A stretch of DNA of 64,000 nt, taken from Gerris lacustris (taxonomy: Eukaryota; Arthropoda; Insecta; Hemiptera; Gerridae). Location: positions 44,295,467-44,359,466 of the forward strand of contig OX578284.1 of NCBI GenBank assembly GCA_951217055.1, written 5' to 3'. Position numbers and translations under genes: made by a program. Numbering within the stretch: position 1 is the stretch's first letter; each line of letters opens with the position of its first letter. The notes beneath the pieces are model-generated. The model did no database searches, was not told the origin of the DNA, and saw only the letters and a list, made by a program, of their open reading frames with translations. Below are positions 1-10,905 of this stretch, in pieces.

Positions 1-344
1 ATCAGTGCCTAACAAAAGAACTTTAGGCTCATATATCTTATGAACCAATATAGGCGGAGGTGTGAAATTTATATTTCTGGTTCAGTTTGCAATGAACTCT
101 AACTTAAAATTAGTTATACATATCTAAGTATTTTTAATGAGATAATAGAGGGAGTCCAAAATGCCTTCAGATGGTCCCAGTAAAAGATAGTATGGCTGTG
201 CTCGACTTGATTTATATGGTCTAAAGTTATCAAAATAGGCACTTTTTTATTTGAGCACCCCCCTTGGTTTTAAACACTTGTCTGCCTGCCAAAAGTCTCA
301 AAGGTTTGTGTGTTGGTCTCCCCAACACATTGAGACTCCTGGGG
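1..344. other. AT-rich intergenic DNA, no gene seen
   Basis: No open frame, splice-flanked exon or RNA motif is recognisable here. Confidence 0.5.
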
Positions 345-565
345 AAGTTTTATATTTAATATGCCTTTATCTTAATAGTGGATTAGACTAAGGGATATGA
401 TCACAATTATATACACAAGTGTGATATTCCTTTGTCCCAAGGCACATTGGAATAAATATCCCTTCGACTTAACAGTAATTTTTGACTAAGGAATATATGT
501 TACACGGTATAATGCTCCTTTGTCTAAATAACATTACACAAAGGGATATAGGGGGGGGGGGGGGT
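345..565. repeat. Partial, rearranged copy of MITE family A, ending in a G-run
   Basis: Contains the family A internal motifs GTGTGATATTCCTTTGTCCC and ACATTGGA.TAAA.ATCCCTT, also seen near 5850, 8030, 14090 and 15530. The copy is rearranged (direct and inverted pieces) and lacks the terminal ACTTCTTTAG ends. A run of 14 G lies at 551-564. Confidence 0.6.
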
Positions 566-1695
566 GCTAAAGTAAAAAAGTACCTCAAAATATATTATAA
601 TTTAAACTTCCCTCTTACAGACGATCTTTGAGTGAAATCGATCATAAATGTAATTTAAATTGAAAATATTCCTTGTAAACTAAATATTATTACTAATAAC
701 AGTTATAAATAAAGGATTCATGCCATTTCTATAGATTGTGCAACTAAATGTACATATATATTTATATATGTATATGAAAATTCGATTAATTTTCAACTGA
801 TTCCTCTACAGGGTAGACACAGGGCTTTTTCCTTTTCATATTGTACAAGCCATATAAAACTTACGCCGAAATATTCCGTCAACACTTATAACATACATAT
901 TTGGAATACAATAAAGGGAGGAAAAATAGCAAGTAATTCTTTATAATCATTAGGAAGAGAGTACCACGAAAGACATAGTTAATAATTGTTCATTCCTAGT
1001 GACTATATATAAATTGAAAATATTTTAAAGAACCTAACACTGTTAATATTATATTATAGAAGTAAGGCCATATTTGCATTGATAAACAAATATGAGGTGA
1101 AAAAATTACAAGATTAAAAGAACTTTTTATATAGGTACTACGTTTTTAAATTTTCTGTTGACTAAATAAATTTGAAATCTCGTCAAAATGAAAATTGTAA
1201 ATATTAGACATGTCAAAACAAATAAAAAAACTTGCGGATTTTTTTCGAACTAACTTTCTATACAACAAAATTTGCTGAAAACAAATTATATTCTGCTCAA
1301 ATATGGTTAAAATTATTACAATAATGCATTGTCATCGTGTTCTGAGCTATCCTAAAAGTTTCAAACGTCTAGCTACTCGGGATGATAGTCAAAAGTCGAT
1401 TACAAGAGTTGTACTGGACAAACAAACAAGAAAGCAAGCTAATAAAAACGTAGTAAAATATATCTGTCTGAAGTCTGTCGTCTGAAAAGACGCGTGAAGC
1501 CTAAACTACTGGAAAGATTTCTCAAAAACGGTTCGGATGATTTTGATACAGAAAAAAAAATCTAAAATGTAGTCTATTTAAATATAAATCTCAACAAAAT
1601 AAGTCGGTTCCAAAGAAAAAAAATCCGAGATATTGATTAAATAATTATAAATTTGACCTGATAACAGTAAAAATTAAATGCAAACCAATACATCT
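566..1695. other. AT-rich DNA, no gene recognised
   Basis: Only short open frames without codon bias or recognisable motifs (for example one at 1303-1485). I see no repeat of the families listed here. Confidence 0.5.
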
Positions 1696-1697
1696 TA

Positions 1698-2219
1698 AAT
1701 AATTTTATCTACGATTGTTACGAAATATAAACATTATATCTCTGTTTAGATGTATAGAAAGTGATTCTTTACGTACTTGCATTCATTGCGCATGCGTGTC
1801 TCATAATTCTTTAACTTTACGCACGATTAGCGAGTTTTCATTTAACAAAACTAATTTGATGTTTGTTTAATAAAAGTAACTGTTTATATCGAGTTTTAAG
1901 TTTAAGTGATTATGACGAATATGAGGAGAATAATACACCTCCCGAAATAATTAATTCCGCACAAAATACAACTAATGAATTAATGTCATCTTTATCAAAA
2001 GAGAAATACGAACTTACAAACTTACATACAGAAAGTTTATTATTGTTTTCTGTTTTATTATTAAAATCTAACAATCGTAGATAAAGTACGGTACGCAACT
2101 CGTGCGAAAACAGCATTTTGCATTGCTCGTGTGGTTTTACTACCCTGGCTGTCGCTCGGGTGCAAACTCCACACTCGCATGCAAAATGCCACTTTCCGCA
2201 CTAGACGCGTAATGTACTA
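1698..2219 (+). repeat. Interspersed repeat family B, copy 1 (opposite orientation to copies 2 and 3)
   Basis: One of three copies (others 16492-17062 and 40089-40668). It starts near ATTTTATCTACGATTGTTAC and ends GACGCGTAATGTACTA. Inside is a short decayed reading frame carrying PPEIINSAQNTTNELM and SLSKEKYEL, which also occurs in the other copies. By motif this resembles the N-terminal SAM-like segment of arthropod tyrosine-recombinase (Crypton-like) proteins; that assignment is inference. The terminal ~130 bp form an imperfect palindrome around GGGTGCAAACTCCACACTCG. This copy lacks the ~55-bp hairpin present in the other two. Confidence 0.7.
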
Positions 2220-2224
2220 TTTGA

Positions 2225-3610
2225 TAAATTGATTACATTAGATTTTATAGATGTATTCTAAATTGTTATTACCTAAGATAGTTGATCAAAAGACCGTTTC
2301 TGGTTTGATAAAGATTTTAGTTACGCAGAAAAACTTTATTCCCCGAATCCCATATACCTTAATAAAGAAAGACATGAGAAAAAAAAAGTTTGGCAAATAA
2401 CTCATAAAGAAAAAAAATTATTAATAAAGAGAACTCCAATAAATTTATCAAATTGATGTGCAAAAAAATCTTAAAAATTATGCAAAAGTCGTGACTGGGA
2501 AGCAAGTATAAGGGATAAAATATATTTAGGACGAAGAGATAGATGCGCCTGGCTCTTGAATGTATTACAGAGTCAAACATCTACGCATACATTACCTTAT
2601 ATTACCATCTGTGATACTCTGCGTACATATACAATCCTATATTTACTAAACGACAACATCTAACATTTATTCATCAGATGCAAAATGCAAAACAATCCTG
2701 GTCATATTTTAACAGTTTGAAACATGAGATTAATACATGATATTGTCTATTCCAAATACTCTCGACAAATACGACATTTTATCTCTTGTATATATAAGAT
2801 GTATAAACCTAGATTTTATTTAACAATTAAATGAATAAATTATTATGAATATTTTCAGGGTTTGAAAGAGATACATACCCTTTACATTGTATGATTCATT
2901 TATTTTATATTAAAATTAACAAACATTAAAAAATAGTATCAAGAAAGATCTTAATGGACAAGGAAATTTATATGGGATATAAATGTTTAAATATTTGATA
3001 ACTTTGATGGAAAAACAGTGATATATTTCTAATCATAAGGGGCATTCTGATATCTTAAAATCTCTGAATTTTTAACATATAACTTACCGTACCCTTAAAG
3101 TATGTAGCATGTAAAGTTGGAGTATGTTGATATATTTCTTAACAGAGAAGGTTAAAATTCTGATAACATTATTATAAGCAATGGTTACAATACTGTTACT
3201 ATTCTACAGTTTTTAGTTAGTCTTAGAATCTAGCGATACAGTGATTTTAATAAATGAATGCGATTTGTTTGTAAAATGATGGATAATTAGGGTAATGATA
3301 TAGACAATCAGTTTTTTTCCATTATGAGACGAAAAATAGATCATTTTATACCATTAGTATCATCTATCTTCTCACAAAAAAATCTTCAAATCAGAAAGGT
3401 GATAATTTCTAGGTTTTTTAAAAAGATATTTAAATGTTTTTGTTTCATTTACATAAAACAGCTTTACTCGCAATGTATAAACATTGAATCAAGGCGTCAC
3501 AAAATATGTCACGAGTAACTCACAATAATTTTAAGCTAACGATTGTACCAACACAACTCATCAACAGATTTTCATTTTTTTTAAAGAGATTACTTTTTTA
3601 TTTAATTGAA
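2225..3610. other. AT-rich DNA, no gene recognised
   Basis: Several short frames of low-complexity composition only. No exon, RNA gene or listed repeat family is visible. Confidence 0.5.
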
Positions 3611-3614
3611 ATGT

Positions 3615-4045
3615 CTTTATTTTTACTGATCTTATTATATTACTTTGCTTTGTAGTTTCATCGCACACCTATTACCGCAATTTTGAACCACTTCCCGTCT
3701 TTCAATCTTCCCCAAATTTTGCACATGGAAACAATTTAGGCGGAGAATACAGAAACAAACAAAAATAATTCGAAATAAATGTTTTATTATAATTACCTAT
3801 TGAGGAAACTAATTTACACAATAATTAATATAAAAATGCCATTTTTCAAAACTGGTCTTATTTCCAACCTTTATTTATTTATTTATTTTTTTTGGTTTCT
3901 GTATTCTTTACCTTAGTTGTATCTATGTGCAAAATTTAGGAAAGATTGAAAGACGGTTAGTGGTTCAAAATTGGGGTAATAGGTGTGCGATGAAACTTAA
4001 AAAGCAAAGTAATATAAGACCAGTAAAAAAGATCGAAAATAAGAC
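3615..4045. repeat. Fold-back (inverted repeat) element, ~135-bp arms
   Basis: The left arm (about 3615-3755) and right arm (about 3895-4045) are inverted copies. Both contain TTTCATCGCACACCTATTAC, a TTTTGAACCACT block and CGTCTTTCAATCTT with only scattered mismatches. The spacer carries a second, shorter pair around CAAAACTGGTCTTATTT. It looks like a non-autonomous fold-back or MITE. I could not define a target duplication. Confidence 0.7.
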
Positions 4046-4049
4046 CAGT

Positions 4050-4419
4050 TTTTAAAAATGGTATTTTTTATATTAATTATTTAATTAATTGATTTCCCTT
4101 TCGGTTTCAACTACACCATGAAAATATAAACGCAATTTTCTCCACTAATTAAATAGATTTTATTTCGAAGTTGACTCTCAGTGTCTTGGCTATTATAAGT
4201 GGCGTTAACTGAAGATGTTGTGATTTGTTAACCCAGGAGGGTTTGATAGGTAAGGTTGGTTTAGCTTACTTCAGATTTCTAAATCTACCATTTCTTTCGT
4301 AGCCAATACATATATATATTATAGCTAGATCTTATTACTTTTATAATATATCTTTACTCTACATGAAGCCCGGGAAACGCTGGGTACTTGAGCTAGTATA
4401 TATTAAATAATTGACTTAC
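4050..4419. other. Intron or intergenic DNA next to GPCR exon
   Basis: Lies downstream (minus strand) of the GPCR exon and starts with its GTAAGT donor. No further exon is visible. Confidence 0.5.
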
Positions 4420-4569
4420 CAATGAACGTGTATAGAGGAGTGAAGGGTACAGCCAATGCACAGAGGAGAATGTCTGACAGAGCGAGATTAGTTATAAAAC
4501 AGTTGGTAACAGTGTGCATAGCCCGATTCCTTCCAACGACGTAGCACACAAGTACATTTCCAAACAATC
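4420..4569 (-). CDS. Internal exon of a class A GPCR (TM1-TM2), neuropeptide-receptor type
   Basis: This 150-bp exon encodes 49 full codons with split codons at both ends. The 3' splice site is a TTTTTATGTGATTACAG-type acceptor at 4572-4570 and the donor is GTAAGTC from 4419 down. The product contains the TM1 signature GN.LV.YVV, an intracellular loop NRAMHTVTN, and the TM2 signature NLALSDILLCALAVPFTPLY with the conserved Asp. This is the hallmark of rhodopsin-family receptors; the loop and TM2 wording are closest in my memory to insect NPY-like/short-NPF receptors (subtype is inference). The exon is intact, with no stop or frameshift. Flanking exons are not in the window, so the gene probably has introns of many kilobases, or this is an isolated copy. 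It is the only host-gene coding exon I can support. Confidence 0.85.
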
Positions 4570-4904
4570 CTGTAATCACATAAAAACATATTTTGATTTA
4601 GTAAACAAAACCATTATATACATAAATATGTTAGATTTAATCATAATGGCAACATGAGGACAAAGAAATATAAATTTCCTAGAAAGGTTTTTTTCTTAAA
4701 TAATGTGAATACAATTATTAATGGCAATCCAAATTATGATTTTATTTTAAGTTGTTTCTTTAACTCCGCTATAGATGCAATTCTTAAAATATGTATTCGA
4801 GAGAGAGTTCATTCACATAATACATATTCACATTGTGGCTAATAGTGTAAAACATAGCTCGCCCCTCTGAATATTCAACAAAATATCAGTTATATGACGA
4901 CATT
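4570..4904. other. Probable intron upstream of GPCR exon
   Basis: AT-rich, no coding signal. A 62-codon frame at 4654-4842 shows no motif and is not supported. Confidence 0.5.
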
Positions 4905-5950
4905 ATGTCACTTCTTTTGACTGTTACTCCCCATATAAAAACACAGAGAGGAGTAACAATCTAAAGAAGTTGTACTGAATGTTCTTCATTAGACTGTTAC
5001 TACCCTAAAGGCGGAAATACACATGCTAGTTACTCGCACAAAAACATACGAGTAGCTCGCAGAGGAGAGCTACTGGCGTGTGTATACATCAAATAGCATG
5101 CGAGTGAAAAGCATGCGAGTAAATCATCGAGGTTTGATTTTTGTCTTGCCAGTGGCACAAGTCGAGGGGAGGGGGAACTGATAAGGCACGTGTAAACAGG
5201 CCTGCCAGCGCAAGGTTGCAAGTACCTAGCACGAGTCTCCCTCAGCCCTTCAGTCTTCAGTTGCGCGTTCCTTCCTTTCGCGGGTGTCTGACAACAACTC
5301 ATCAACTTTCTCCGGAAGCATTCGCAATTTATGCCTAAAACCATTAACGTCCCCGAACCGCATTTCATTTAGTATGCACTGACTCGCTCCATGTACCTAA
5401 TTCCCTTCTAGCTATCCAATCTTTACCCGCACTCTTCGAGTCTTTTTATTATTTTTCAAATGTTTTAAAACACAGTTCTTTGCAAGTAACAGGACAATCT
5501 GGTTAATTTCATTCCGCACCGATACATTCATAAGGTACATTGAAACAATTAATAAAACTATCAAAATTAATTAAATAAAATACAATTATTTCATAATTTA
5601 TTCCGGCTAAAAGAAGGCAAGAAACGATTGTCTGTTTCAAAACTAGAACTGTGACTGGAATGTGTATTGTCATGTGCTAGTAGCTCGCACAAGACCGATC
5701 ATCCAGATGATACTAGCATGCTGTTTCACTGGCAAATGTACACAGCGTCTGCAGCATGCCAGCTACTGACATGCTAGTAACTCGCCACTGGCATGCTTTT
5801 TTACTAGCATGTGTATTTCCGCCTTAATAACAACAGAAGTGTGATATTCGTTTGTTCTTCAGTACATTGGACTAAACATCTGTTTATCTTAATAGTTATT
5901 TAGTCAGTCATTTATATACTTTATCATCATTTATAAAAGCTTACTAATAC
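4905..5950 (+). mobile_element. MITE family A copy, interrupted by a Harbinger-like MITE
   Basis: Family A sequence (GACTGTTACTCCCC, GGAGTAACAATCTAAAGAAG, then AACAGAAGTGTGATATTCG and ACATTGGACTAAACATC) is split at 5008/5825 by the element annotated separately. Family A is characterised by ACTTCTTTAGATTGTTACTC ends and an internal hairpin formed by inverted copies of the same motif. Confidence 0.75.
5009..5824. mobile_element. 816-bp MITE with perfect short TIRs and TAA duplication (PIF/Harbinger-like)
   Basis: The element starts AGGCGGAAATACACATGC and ends with the inverse GCATGTGTATTTCCGCCT. It is flanked on both sides by TAA (5006-5008 and 5825-5827). The 3-bp TWA-type duplication is the known mark of PIF/Harbinger transposition. 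The interior has many CATGCTAGT / CATGCGAGT / GCTCGC motifs in both orientations and no convincing transposase; the ~110-codon frames at 5030-5368 and 5141-5338 overlap on opposite strands and look non-coding. It is inserted inside MITE family A. Confidence 0.8.
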
Positions 5951-6546
5951 TTTAGTCATTTATAAAAAGAAGTAAGGCGCGCTTCACGTAAGTACATGCG
6001 GTGATAATCGCCGGCTTCTGTATGATTAAATATAGTTGCATATTCTTTTTCTACACTTCATGGCCTTTAAATTGATGTATAACATGTCATGGTGACTAAA
6101 CATATTTTTTTTAGTCGTCCGCCATATTTAGGCGTTCGTTACCTTTGCGTGTACATCGTGCAAAACGTGTACATTTGCCACAAATTCTGAAATGCACCAG
6201 TGTGTCGAATTTCATGTTTATAGCTATATTAGTTTATGAATTGAAACATGCCAACGGACAGACAGACAGACAGAGCCGTTACATAAGGTTTCTTTTCGTC
6301 GAACTTCGTACAGAAACCAAATAACTTAGTTTTGGTGACAAAAATATATGTGTCAGAGGAGTGTTAAAGTTGAGTTAATAGCAATTCATGCATCAATGCA
6401 TTAATCATATGATTTTAGCGAATTTTCAAAGAAATTTAAGCTATTACAATGGCTTCAACATTTTTGTAAAGCGAATTTTTGAAAATTTTTTCCATGAAAT
6501 CTGTTTTAGACCATTCTGAATCGATTTCTAAAATTTTACACTTTTT
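5951..6546. other. No gene; short (GACA)n tract
   Basis: A GACAGACAGACAGACAG run lies at about 6256-6273 inside sequence that resembles other short GACA-bearing repeats of this window. Nothing else is recognised. Confidence 0.5.
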
Positions 6547-6548
6547 TT

Positions 6549-6758
6549 ATGTATGTATATATGTATGTATACATGTATGTATGTATACATGTATGTATGT
6601 ATACATGTATGTATGTATGTATACATGTATGTATGTATACATGTATGTATGTATACATGTATGTATGTATACATGTATGTATGTATGTATACATGTATGT
6701 ATGTATACATGTATGTATGTATACATGTATGTATGCATACATGTATGTATGTATACTA
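6549..6758. repeat. ATGT/GTAT microsatellite (12-16-bp units, ~210 bp)
   Basis: A continuous array of ATGTATGTATAC-type units, with the GTAT count varying between units. Open frames across it on both strands (Met-Tyr-Val-Cys-Ile-His repeats) are products of the repeat and not genes. Confidence 0.95.
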
Positions 6759-6764
6759 TATACA

Positions 6765-7585
6765 TGTGTCTATATATGTGTCACTCCAAACGACATCTCC
6801 CCTTAGGATGCACTTAAAAATTTCAAACAAATTTGAAATGTTAATAATATCAAAAGAGAGGACAAGTTCGTTGGCCAAAATTTTTGGAGTCAAATTTTGA
6901 CAATTTAGGGTCAAAAATAGCATAAAAACGTGTTATTTCCATTTTACCCCCTTTTTATATGAAAATATGATAAAAGTGTACATAACAACAATTACTGTAC
7001 TCTTACAGTAATATCTCAACGATGTGCATCTTGAAGGGTAAACCCGTGTGTACCAAATTTTATTTATTTTTCACCCATTCAAATTCTAAACCAAAATTTT
7101 CCTATATTATCATAAGCCAATAATACGCAGATTTCTTTGAAAATTCGCTCATTAAGTCATGGTTTTGAGAAGTTTAAAATTAAGTTAATTTAGTTCCAAG
7201 TTCGACATTTCTTAGTTCATCCGGCTACCAATTTACCCGACCAATTTAAACATTTCCTGACTGCATAAAGATGCTCAATTGTAAAATCTAAAAGTTTAAT
7301 TTCTTACCCCCTCAACAAAAACTTTTTCAAGTACAGGTTCACAAAGTTTTAAATTGCATTGTACAAAACCAGTGACAATTACAGTGTTCTAAAAATAAAA
7401 GAGAGGAAACTTTGAGGAATAATTCTAAGTGAAATTATAATAAGGATTATTACTTACAGCAATTAAAATAAATAAAAAAGAGATTTCAACACCACTTTTA
7501 ATTATTATTTCTACTTTTGACCTTTAAATTTTAATTGTTAAAAATTAAAATGAGTTTATTTGTTCATTCTTACTTATAAATTAAA
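6765..7585. other. AT-rich DNA, no gene recognised
   Basis: No coding, RNA or repeat signal that I can support. Confidence 0.5.
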
Positions 7586-7589
7586 AAAA

Positions 7590-8345
7590 TAAATCGTCCA
7601 ATTAGTGAGGCATATAGCTTCTTCGCGTCCCATACTTTAACGTTGTTAAGCTCTTACGACCCATTGTTGTATACTTTATTTAATTTTTCCTCCTTTTTTA
7701 AATTTGTGTTTCTTTTTTAAAAAATTGTTTTGTTTTTTACATGAATAAAAGTATTAATTTAGCGCTATTTAATCCGCGGAGACGGTTGAAATTAATTTGG
7801 GATAGTCTGTGGGCTACTTTCGTCAAACCATCTAAACTAAATAAATATCGGACGAGTACTATTAAAGATATATGTGTAAATTAAAGTTCGTGCGCATGTG
7901 TAAGAAGGCACTTCTTTAGATTGCTACTCCCATTACAAAAATAACTGTGGGGAGTAACAATCTGAAGAAGGTGTACGGAATGTCCTTCTTTAGACTGTTA
8001 CTCCTTACTCCCCTTAGAAATACAGAAGTGCGATATTCCTTTGTCCCAAAGTTCATTGGACTAAACATCCCTTTGTATTAATAGTTGTTTAGTCAGTCAT
8101 TTATATTCTAATATCATATAAGTAATAACGTTAATTCTAATATAATAACGTAGGGGAGTAATAAGCTAAAGAAGTAACGAAGAGAAACCAATTAGCACAG
8201 AAAGTGGAAATTAAATGACTAACAATGAGCTAATTTTGACCTACCATCTAAATTTTATTAAATTGAACGAGTAGATATGGTGATTCGTAAAAATTTTGAA
8301 GGACAGACAGAGCTACAGACAGAAAAGAGACCAAAAATATTCTCA
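7590..8345 (-). repeat. Interspersed repeat family C, split by a MITE A copy
   Basis: Minus-strand copy of the family also seen at 38065-38560, 46445-47040 and 55912-56510. It has the ATGTGCCACA.TAATTGGC-like end near 7600, GGCTACTTTCG near 7812, and the GACAGACAG block at 8304-8325. It is interrupted at about 7902-8182 by a family A MITE. The right piece resumes with GAGCTAATTTTGACCTACCA. Confidence 0.7.
7902..8182 (+). mobile_element. MITE family A copy inserted in repeat family C
   Basis: Begins GGCACTTCTTTAGATTGC and ends GCTAAAGAAGT. Internal inverted modules (GGGGAGTAACAATCTGAAG and CTTCTTTAGACTGTTACTCC) can fold into hairpins. No coding capacity. Confidence 0.8.
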
Positions 8346-8514
8346 GATAACTGCAATGGAATTCTGCCTAGGAATTTCTCAATTCTTATCCGATATTTTA
8401 AGCTCCAGAAGCAAAAGCTAAGGTTCTGATTAAAAAACTCAAAATCGTATTAGTATTAGTAACAAATATATGCTTTTGTAGCATTAGTAATCACGATTTG
8501 TTTTATTCCTAACG

Positions 8515-9165
8515 GAGTGTAACTTAATTGTAGCGAGCTTCTTACATTCAACCAAATATGCATCCTGTCAGTCTGCCTGTCTGTCTGTCAGTAACGTTTA
8601 CGGGTCCGACGATAACTTGAGAAAAAGTTGACCGAATTAGTTAAAAGTTGGTATACATGTTCCTTTTACAAATGCTCAGGCTAAGTGTGTTGGACAGCGT
8701 TATCCGTCAAAGAGTTCGCGCGCAACGCTAACTTCAAATGTAAAATTGGAATTTCAGGACGGGAAAAGATTTTATCCTCAATGACCCGAACAGTTGTTAA
8801 AAATATTTTTTTTTAGTAAAACTAACAGCGATACCGTTATGAAGTGATAAAGATCGTTAAAACTGTTAAAGCGGACCTAAAGCTTTAAAATAGAGGAAAA
8901 CAACGTTTTACTGATATCTTACGTTCTAACGTAACGATTTGAATAAAATTTCATACACATCCTCTAAAGTAGAATGGAAACAGTCATGTAATATCTCAAC
9001 TTGATTCAAGCAGAAGTTTTTGAGTAGTGAAGTAATACATTTTATAATAGTTGAAAAAGAAATGTGAGGTTAGTGGAATTGTAAGAATGCAGGGTGGCTC
9101 CCTCATTACTCGAATCTCAACTATCAACTCATCATGATTATCTATTTTCTCTATTATTATAGATA
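8515..9165 (+). repeat. Interspersed repeat family D, copy 1
   Basis: About 650 bp, from GTAGCGAGCTTCTTACATTC through a TCTGTCTGTCTGTCAGTAACG block to ATCAACTCATCATGATTA. A second near-full copy lies inverted at 54360-54960 and partial copies at 45300-45700 and 38640-38790. It is non-coding, with no transposase. Confidence 0.75.
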
Positions 9166-9715
9166 GAGCCACGCGATGTCGTGTATTATTAATATTCTTT
9201 TACTTAATATCCATTTAATATCATACTGTAAATATTTCACTAGTAACTACCAAATTCTTGTATGGATTCAATGTCACCAAAAAATGCTGAAAGTAATACA
9301 ATGTTTTATTTCTACTACGAGTCTAAATGTGTTTGGTATTTTAGGGTCTTTTATAAGAAGTAATAGTCTGTTTTTATATTGCGTACTTAAACCCACAACA
9401 CTGGTTCCACCGACAAGAGTTGAAATAGTGTCGTTAAATTAAAACTTGGCTACATTAAACTAACTCTATTTAATGTATTAAATCTACGCTCTAGCATAAT
9501 CTCACAATGTTTTGTTTTGAGTTTTTGACATAATAACATTTTTAGTTAAAATCAATAACAGTACCAGATAAAACTCTATAGTTATAGTGTAAAACTGTAT
9601 TCTTGAGTGAATAAAAATAATTTATTAGTACTCACATTCTCTTTTCACCAGTTTTATTTATATAATTATATTCAATACGGCAGCTGTTCGATGTAAAGGT
9701 TACCACGTTTATATC
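9166..9715. other. No gene recognised
   Basis: An 88-codon frame at 9176-9442 has no recognisable motif and typical AT-rich composition; I do not support it as a gene. Confidence 0.4.
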
Positions 9716-9950
9716 AGGGGGTCGATTCTGTAACTTTGATACGTCACATTTCACGTGTGATTGTGATTATAGGTTTGTTCCAACCACCAGTTCCGAATCA
9801 GTTTCGGATTAGTCCATGATTGGTGATTGACGTAATGCGCATGCGCGATCATTGACCGTTGGTAATTGATTTGTGATTTCGTTTTTGTTGGAACGCTCCT
9901 TTCTCGAACCAAACTGTTTGCTGTAGTAGGTTTTAGCACTGTTATCAAAA
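9716..9950. repeat. Short interspersed element family E, copy 1
   Basis: Bounded by TTTGTTCCAACCACCAGTTC on the left and TTGTTGGAACGCTCCTT on the right, an inverted pair suggesting a MITE. TTCC...TTGGAACG and GCGCATGCGC motifs recur in a related unit at 10660-10905. Confidence 0.5.
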
Positions 9951-10084
9951 AAACTTTTTGAGTTGATCGTTTATGTGATTTTGCGTTCCTGTGCTATCAA
10001 AAATACCTGAACTTATTAATATTAAATATATGGATGATGGATGAGTCAATAGTTGATAAAGATAAGTGCCAGTTGCTTAAATCA

Positions 10085-10143
10085 GGGCCTGATTTAGGCC
10101 ACCTAGGGGCTCGCACAACAAGGGGGGGGGGGGGGGGGGGGGG
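10085..10143. other. Possible hAT-like end plus 22-G homopolymer
   Basis: CAGGGCCTGATTTAGGCC resembles the CAGGG-type terminal repeats of many hAT-like MITEs (inference). It is followed by a run of 22 consecutive G at 10122-10143. Confidence 0.4.
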
Positions 10144-10655
10144 CGACACCACAAACGTTTCATTTTCTAATGCTAATTAAGCTCGAAAGTTGGAAGTAAA
10201 ACCTACATACTCATAGAGGATATGACGAAAATATATGCACACATTTTAAAAATGTTATTCAATACATGAATTCACGATTTCATTTCGATTTTCGCAATTC
10301 GGGCTTACTGAGGTGAGCCAGTTTCAGTAGACTCACGGCACACTCGTATTTTTATTGATATAATCCTAAATGCTCTTTTGTTTTAAAAAACCAATATTAA
10401 TCTTAGTCCAGTTAACGAAAGAAATATTGCGGAAATAAATCGGATTCTTTCGATATTTGTTTGAAAATGGAATAAGTATCAAAAGTCCATCTTGGAAAAT
10501 ATGTCCAAATTTTATATTTTCAGAAATATCTAGAAAATGCCATTATATGCACAAAAATTCATTGTCGCATTCGTATAAAAATATTTTAAAAAGAAGAGTT
10601 GATTCGCAAGAAAGGAGAATAATAAGGGAGCAAAATCAAAACAAAAACAATGAAG
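10144..10655. other. No gene recognised
   Basis: AT-rich. The 151-codon frame at 10457-10912 runs into the family E unit and shows no motif; not supported. Confidence 0.4.
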
Positions 10656-10659
10656 CGGA

Positions 10660-10905
10660 GCGGAAGGTTACGTTTCTGTTCACCCAAACTCAATCCCAAA
10701 CTACTAGTCCCTGCCGCCGATCGCTGACTGCTCTGACTGGTTCCAAACTAATCCGTGATTTAATCAGAGCGTGGTTGGAACAGCCGATTAACAGTCGGAG
10801 TCGGAGTCAGTCAGAGTTTGAGTTTGGGCTCGTTGGAACGCTTTTTTTCCAAATGCGCATGCGTCAGTTCCAAACCAGTTTGAAGAGTGGTTGGAACATA
10901 CCTAA
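10660..10905. repeat. Family E-related element
   Basis: Shares GGTTGGAAC, TTCCAAAC and ATGCGCATGCG motifs with 9716-9950 and ends GTGGTTGGAACATACC. Contains GC-richer tandem GTCGGAGTCGGAGTCAGTC. Probably a non-autonomous DNA element. Confidence 0.45.

Noticed and set aside
5030..5368. 112-codon minus-strand frame
   Set aside because: Lies inside the Harbinger-like MITE, overlaps another frame, no transposase motif.
6479..6900. Several overlapping frames of Met-Tyr-Val-Cys-Ile-His repeats on both strands
   Set aside because: Translation of a tetranucleotide-type microsatellite.
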